Assembly (NCBI GenBank): GCA_016630905.1
Contig: WBMQ01000013.1
Span: 558,001 to 622,000 of the forward strand
Direction: 5' to 3'
Origin: Capillidium heterosporum
Lineage: Eukaryota > Entomophthoromycota > Entomophthoromycetes > Entomophthorales > Capillidiaceae
DNA: 64,000 nt
The position numbers and the translations under genes were made by a program. Shown piece by piece: positions 59,692 through 64,000 of this stretch (its first letter is position 1; every line of letters starts with the position of its first letter). The notes beneath the pieces were generated by a model, which was not told the origin of the DNA, searched no databases, and worked only from the letters and a program-made list of their open reading frames with translations.

Positions 59692-61559
59692 ATGAAGCCC
59701 AGAAAGGTATGTAACAGCTGTCGGGATCGGAAGCAAGGCTGCGACTTAAATGATCCGTGTGCACGATGCATTAGGTTAGGTATAACCTGCCAATACACTT
59801 TGGAGCAGACTCAGATCGTCTATACCGTAAAACAACCCAAGTTCAACCGACTGGAGAAACGTATTGGTTTAGTTGAGGACCTCATCGCTAACCTAGGGCT
59901 TAGCGACCTCAACAAATTTAGCCCCAGTTCGAGCCTATCCAGCCAAACTTCAAGCCCATGTTCGTTCGGTCTCAACGACTTTAAACTTCCCAGCCCTTCC
60001 AAAATAATTCCAAGAAGTATCATTATGTAACTTGCTTCATTTATTTATTTTTATAGTGGATCAGCATGAGTTTTACCGATACTTAATATCGCTACGATGT
60101 AGCCACCAGACATTGTTCGGTGGCTACATACTGCAGTCCAGGGTCATCAAGGAGTTCGAAAGAGATCCCGACGACTCATTCTTCCTCAACATAATCTACG
60201 CCTCAGCCATCAACCTAGCTAATTTATATAGCAATCGACATCGGGTGTACTTATTAGATAATCCTTTCTACTTGAAAGCTAAAAATCTTTTGGCTCTCGA
60301 CCTGACTTCGGACTTAAATACCGTACAGGCGCTAATGCTCTGTGGCTGTTTAGAAACTGGCTTCGGTCAGGATATTCGAGCTCAGGCAACTTTTGGTAAA
60401 TTGACTAATCTAATATGTACTTAAACTAACGACATTTATATTTAGCGCAACTTATAAGGTAAATTTATTAATTTGAACCTAGCTTATTCGTATTCAAGGA
60501 TTGCTCAGATTATTGGCTTGCCAAACACCAGTTTACTAGAACCAAATGAAGATACTTACGATCGAATACAGATTTGGAAGGCCTGTATCTCATCCGATCG
60601 ACTCTACAGTTATCGAGCCAAGATGCCTTTCTTCATGAAGGTGGATGATAGTACACTCAAGATCAACATTCAAGACGATTTCTTCAAGTTCCCTACTCGT
60701 ACTACCCTAGTAAGTGTTTTATATGCATTACTTTTTAAATTTTTGATGAGCCTACAGCATCAAATTACTTTAACTTGTTCTATAAATAACTTTACATTGA
60801 CGACCAACTTTAATAAACTCACCTGTCATTTAGAAATACCAGATAGCGTATGACGAGAAGATCGACACCTTCTTAGATAGCACCGGGCTCCTGATCAAGC
60901 TGCGAAAGCTCGAGCAGGACATGTGCGCCAACCGATCCGACTTGGCCGAACTGGAGGTACAGGGGTTGGAGCTACTGCGGAGCTGTGAAGATCTGCAGAA
61001 GAACTACTGGGTCCTGGAATCACCGCGACTTGAGCTGGGCAATACGCCAATCGACCACGAGTATGTGGAAAAGGTCGACGTTACTTTGCTTAACTACAGC
61101 GTCAAGCTGTGGATATTGACCTTTTTGCGTAGCGTCAATCTCAAGCTGCACCAACGGAATGGGATCCAAGACCTGGCCCAGCACTACCTCAATCGATACA
61201 ACTACTACCACCGCACGGCGGCCCAGGTCTCCTGCGCTATATTGGAGTTTGTCAAAGTTATCGAGGACGCCATGTTTAGCCCGGTGACTCCTAGCTTCTA
61301 CCGTGGTATGTACTACTCTTGCCTGTCATATGCTTTCGCGTTGGTTGATGTCGGCAATTTCTTTGCCATCGACCATAGCTTGGAAGGGGAAAAGTCCTTC
61401 ACCTACTGTCACTCACGCCTCAAAGCCATAGCGGGCATCTGGCCAGCCACTGAGCTGTGGTCGAACAATTTAATGCGTTTGCGCCAAGCCCGTCGCAGCG
61501 CTTTGTTCTCGGAGTCCATGATGTTCGATATCTTCAGTAAGCCAATCAATGGGAGTTGA
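59692..61559 (+). CDS. Zn(II)2Cys6 transcription factor with fungal-specific domain
   Basis: Zinc cluster directly at the N-terminus: KVCNSCRDRKQGCDLNDPC and ARCIRLGITC, spacing C-x2-C-x6-C-x5-C-x2-C-x6-C. Three introns place all parts in one frame: 60017-60056 (joins PR to MDQHEFYRY), 60396-60458 (joins QATF to GKFINLNLAYSYSRIAQIIG) and about 60711-60833 (joins TRTTL to KYQIAYDEKID). The middle domain shows SINLANLYSN, a GCLETGFGQD helix pair and AYSYSRIAQIIGLPNTSLLE. The 3' exon is notably rich in C- and G-ending codons compared with the 5' part. Its closest neighbour is the amylase gene; a regulatory link is only a guess. Confidence 0.88.
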
Positions 61560-62875
61560 TTTTTATTTTAGTCCTGCTCTTGATCCAAGCTGGCTTGACC
61601 TGTATTTACTTCTTTCTCTTTTAAACTTTTGGTTACAGGTACATAAACTTGTCTTGAGATAAATAGAGTAAGGATCTTCCGACTATAAAGGTTATTTTTA
61701 GTTATTTCGATATAATTTTGTCTACTATTGTTTTTATATGTGTTTGCTATATTTGCTACGATATATATTTACCTTGTGAGTGATCCCTTTATTTATAATT
61801 TCATCCTATTCTTATATTTATTTTTGCCTTATCAATTATACTTGAAATAAAAGCTTGTAGTGGTGAATAAATACATTTCCATACGTTTGACCAATTGAAA
61901 AGGTACCAATATTTAACTTGAATTGATTGTGACTTATACCTCTACAAGTGCTATTTAATATTAAAGATTATTTAAGTTTGGTCTATTACTATGCATTTAG
62001 CTGTAGATTTTCTTCTGCTATACAAATACTTAGGACCAAGTCATCTATACTACCATTTGAAGTTGCAATGAATCGATCTAGAATTTTTAGAATATTATTG
62101 AAACGAATAATGCTTTGAAAAATAAACATATGCCATCAAGGGTAAAGGCAGGTGTAATATAACTCGATACTGCTGCTTAGAAATATTAAAGTAGCCTGAC
62201 TCATTCCTTTTAGCAATCAAAATGCCATACATATCGGCGTCTACCTTGTATTAATATGTAGATTCGACTTCATTAGTGATTTATATACTTTGCCTTCAAG
62301 CAGGAATAGTATTACTTTCTGCTATATTTGGTTGACTTGTTGCTTACCTTTGAATTTTTTAAATATTACCAAAGCTAAGTAAACTTTCATCACTAAATTT
62401 TTTAGTTGAAGAAAATTGGATTTGTTTCCAAACCCATTGAGTATAAACATAAATCCATAATATTCCTAGCCAATTAAGTTTAGTGAACTTATATATACCT
62501 ATCTAATTAAAGCTTACAAGTTCAAATTTAGTGGTTGATTTAAAATACTTTTTATGTCTGAGCTTCACAAACGATATGTGGATTAATACTGGGCATATTT
62601 CTTAAGTTTACCGTTGAACTCCCATACAAAGTAGACAATTAATGGACTTATGTCTCCGTAAAGCTTTCCATTTAGTGCTTTGATCATTGTAGTATAAGTA
62701 TTCCATACTTCAATCAAGCCACATAAAACTTCGATTACCTTGAAACAGTGGAATAATTGTATACCTTCATGTAGCTTATTCCAATCATGATACCAGTATA
62801 AAAGCACGCAAATAAATCTCAGATGGATTATAAATCATACTACAGTAGCTATCTAATAATCAACTCATCCAAAGT
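61560..62875. other. Intergenic, no firm gene
   Basis: AT-rich 1.3 kb. A 74-codon minus-strand frame at 62583-62807 has no recognisable domain. TATAAA at about 62830 may serve the gene starting at 62876. Confidence 0.4.
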
Positions 62876-64000
62876 ATGCAACTCAAACACCTCCTAGCTT
62901 TAACCTTAATCCAGGCGATCCAATGTCAAGACTTACCTCCAGCTGAGCTCCATGACACTAACTTTGAAGGTGCTGAAGAATTGAACGGGTGTATTGAAGT
63001 CTTCGGCCCCTTGTTACAGACGACCATCCATCAGGCAACTTCCTGTCATAGCTGCCAAGACAACTTGTTCAACTTGCAGGCCATTGACAACAGCTTCAGC
63101 GTTGTCGATTTGAAGAACTTGTTCGAGCAGCTCAACAACTTCAAGCTGGAGCTTACCAAGTTAAAAGGTACCGTAGATGTGGATGGAAACCCAATCACTG
63201 ATAGTTTGGGCACCAATCCTATTCTAAATCAGGTAATCGACATCGGCGAAGAAGGTATCAAGCAGGACAATATCCTTGAGACGGAGTGGTTGAACCAACT
63301 TATGAGTGGTGGTACCGAATCAACCCAGAACCCTTTGGAAACTATCACCTCTCAAGACAACAACCTGTTGAACGGGTTATTGGGCAGTGATGGAAACCAG
63401 GGTATGCTATCTACCTTAATCCAACCTAAGGATTCTACCGAGCTAGGTTTAGGTGGTTCTCTCAACGCCCTGGTTGGTGAGAAGGGGAACTCGGGTCTTT
63501 TAGGTGGACTTCTCTCAGACAACGGACTCTTGGGTGGAATCCTAGGTAAAAACGGTCTTTTAGGTGGCCTACTAGGTGGTGGTAGTGGTGGGCTGTTGGG
63601 TGGTCTCCTTGGCGGAGGTAACGGTGGGGGTCTTCTAGGCGGACTATTAGGCGGAAACGGTGGCTTGTTGGGAGGCTTACTTGGTGGTGGCAACGGTGGC
63701 GGTCTCCTCGGTGGTTTGTTAGGCGGTGGTAGTGGCGGTGGTGGTGGCTTGCTAGGAGGTATCCTACGCCGTAGTGAAGGCAGTGTCAAATCTAAACAGC
63801 CCATCCGAATTACTAAGCAGCAGCAGATACAGGCCCAGAAGCTTAGAAATTTGATCACCAAGGTCAAAGGTAGAGCTAAGCCCAAGAAGTTCAATGTTGT
63901 CCGACTACAGAGTAAGACTTTGGGTAGGAACTCCATCAAGCCTATTGGCAAGGATAAACTGGCCTTGAAGCTTAAGGCAAACCGTGGTCGCAACCACAAA
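62876..64000 (+). CDS. Secreted Gly/Leu-repeat protein (partial, runs off the window)
   Basis: Starts MQLKHLLALTLIQAIQCQD, a signal peptide, and stays open for 375 codons to the window end. Residues 20-200 form a helical domain with a CHSCQDN motif and three or four cysteines. From about residue 200 to 300 comes an array of LLGG units (GLLGGLLGGGSGG, GLLGGLLGGGNGGG, and so on, about fifteen LLGG motifs). A basic tail rich in Lys, Arg and Gln follows (KPIRITKQQQ-like, VKGRAKPKKF). The repeat resembles self-assembling surface or structural proteins; no enzyme motif is seen. The minus-strand open frame over the same bases is a shadow of the repeat. Confidence 0.85.
   Translation, partial: MQLKHLLALTLIQAIQCQDLPPAELHDTNFEGAEELNGCIEVFGPLLQTTIHQATSCHSCQDNLFNLQAIDNSFSVVDLKNLFEQLNNFKLELTKLKGTVDVDGNPITDSLGTNPILNQVIDIGEEGIKQDNILETEWLNQLMSGGTESTQNPLETITSQDNNLLNGLLGSDGNQGMLSTLIQPKDSTELGLGGSLNALVGEKGNSGLLGGLLSDNGLLGGILGKNGLLGGLLGGGSGGLLGGLLGGGNGGGLLGGLLGGNGGLLGGLLGGGNGGGLLGGLLGGGSGGGGGLLGGILRRSEGSVKSKQPIRITKQQQIQAQKLRNLITKVKGRAKPKKFNVVRLQSKTLGRNSIKPIGKDKLALKLKANRGRNHK
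63490..63765 (+). repeat. Coding minisatellite encoding LLGG units
   Basis: Near-tandem GGTGGTCTCCTNGGCGGA-type units of 12-36 bases encode the Gly/Leu array of the secreted protein. Third-position variation is high, so the amino-acid pattern, not the DNA, is what is kept. Confidence 0.75.

Noticed and set aside
60390-60480. Possible +1 frame change in the second Zn2Cys6 gene
   Set aside because: Using the acceptor ending at 60458 gives an in-phase intron (QATF to GKFINL), so no shift is needed.
62583-62807. 74-codon minus-strand frame
   Set aside because: No homology and a position in spacer; it could be real but is not supportable.
63352-63999. 215-codon minus-strand Pro-rich open frame
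   Set aside because: Antisense shadow of the Gly/Leu-repeat gene, whose GGN and CTN codons have no stops on the other strand.

Overview
The window is nuclear DNA of an AT-rich filamentous-type or early-diverging fungus. The fungal signs are two Zn(II)2Cys6 regulators, a NoxA-type NADPH oxidase, a C2 protein of Inn1/Fic1 type, an ATG18-family PROPPIN, and introns of about 40-65 bases with GT..AG ends. I cannot fix the phylum; an early-diverging (zoopagomycete or entomophthoroid) lineage fits as well as any, and that is inference. About 24 protein genes are spread over 64 kb with AT-rich spacers of roughly 0.5-3 kb. I found no rRNA, convincing tRNA, CRISPR array, or reverse-transcriptase or transposase gene.

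Layout. 0.6-1.9 kb: a non-coding 1.2 kb inverted repeat with arms of about 0.5 kb. 2.3-3.8 kb: KRR1. 5-7.3 kb: an SMP-30-like and a PRXL2-like gene. 7.9-9.4 kb: Lunapark. 9.8-11.7 kb: hydroxyacid-oxoacid transhydrogenase, divergent from a short/branched-chain acyl-CoA dehydrogenase (12.6-14.2 kb). 15.3-17.0 kb: NADPH oxidase. 17.2-20.4 kb: second SMP-30 and PRXL2 copies. 21-26.6 kb: ATG18, an unknown coiled protein, a PQ-loop transporter. 29-31 kb: a Zn2Cys6 regulator. 32-37.7 kb: two divergent amino-acid transporters separated by a tandem non-coding repeat. 39 kb: histone H2B. 40-44 kb: C2/YPP-repeat protein. 45-47 kb: two small secreted proteins (beta/gamma-crystallin-like, NPC2-like). 48-50 kb: peptide:N-glycanase fused to an L-type lectin domain. 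51-53.5 kb: GILT-like protein and an unknown protein. 55-57 kb: small secreted peptides. 57-61.6 kb: intracellular alpha-amylase and a second Zn2Cys6 regulator. 62.9 kb to the end: a secreted Gly/Leu-repeat protein that runs off the window.

The most striking pattern is that eight otherwise well-conserved host genes between 5 and 34 kb (SMP-30 copy 1, Lunapark, transhydrogenase, NOX, the 24-kb gene, PQ-loop, AVT-like copy 2) or their splice joints need the reading frame to move, and about ten of ten clear cases need exactly +1, never -1. Several sites read NNC followed by a skipped pyrimidine and a purine, and three of them put a stop codon (TAA, TAG, TGA) in the next position, recalling the +1 site of antizyme genes. 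The rival explanation is systematic one-base insertion error in the assembly, and sequence alone cannot decide. Local gene duplication is the second theme: SMP-30, PRXL2, amino-acid transporter, Zn2Cys6 and small secreted peptide genes each occur twice.
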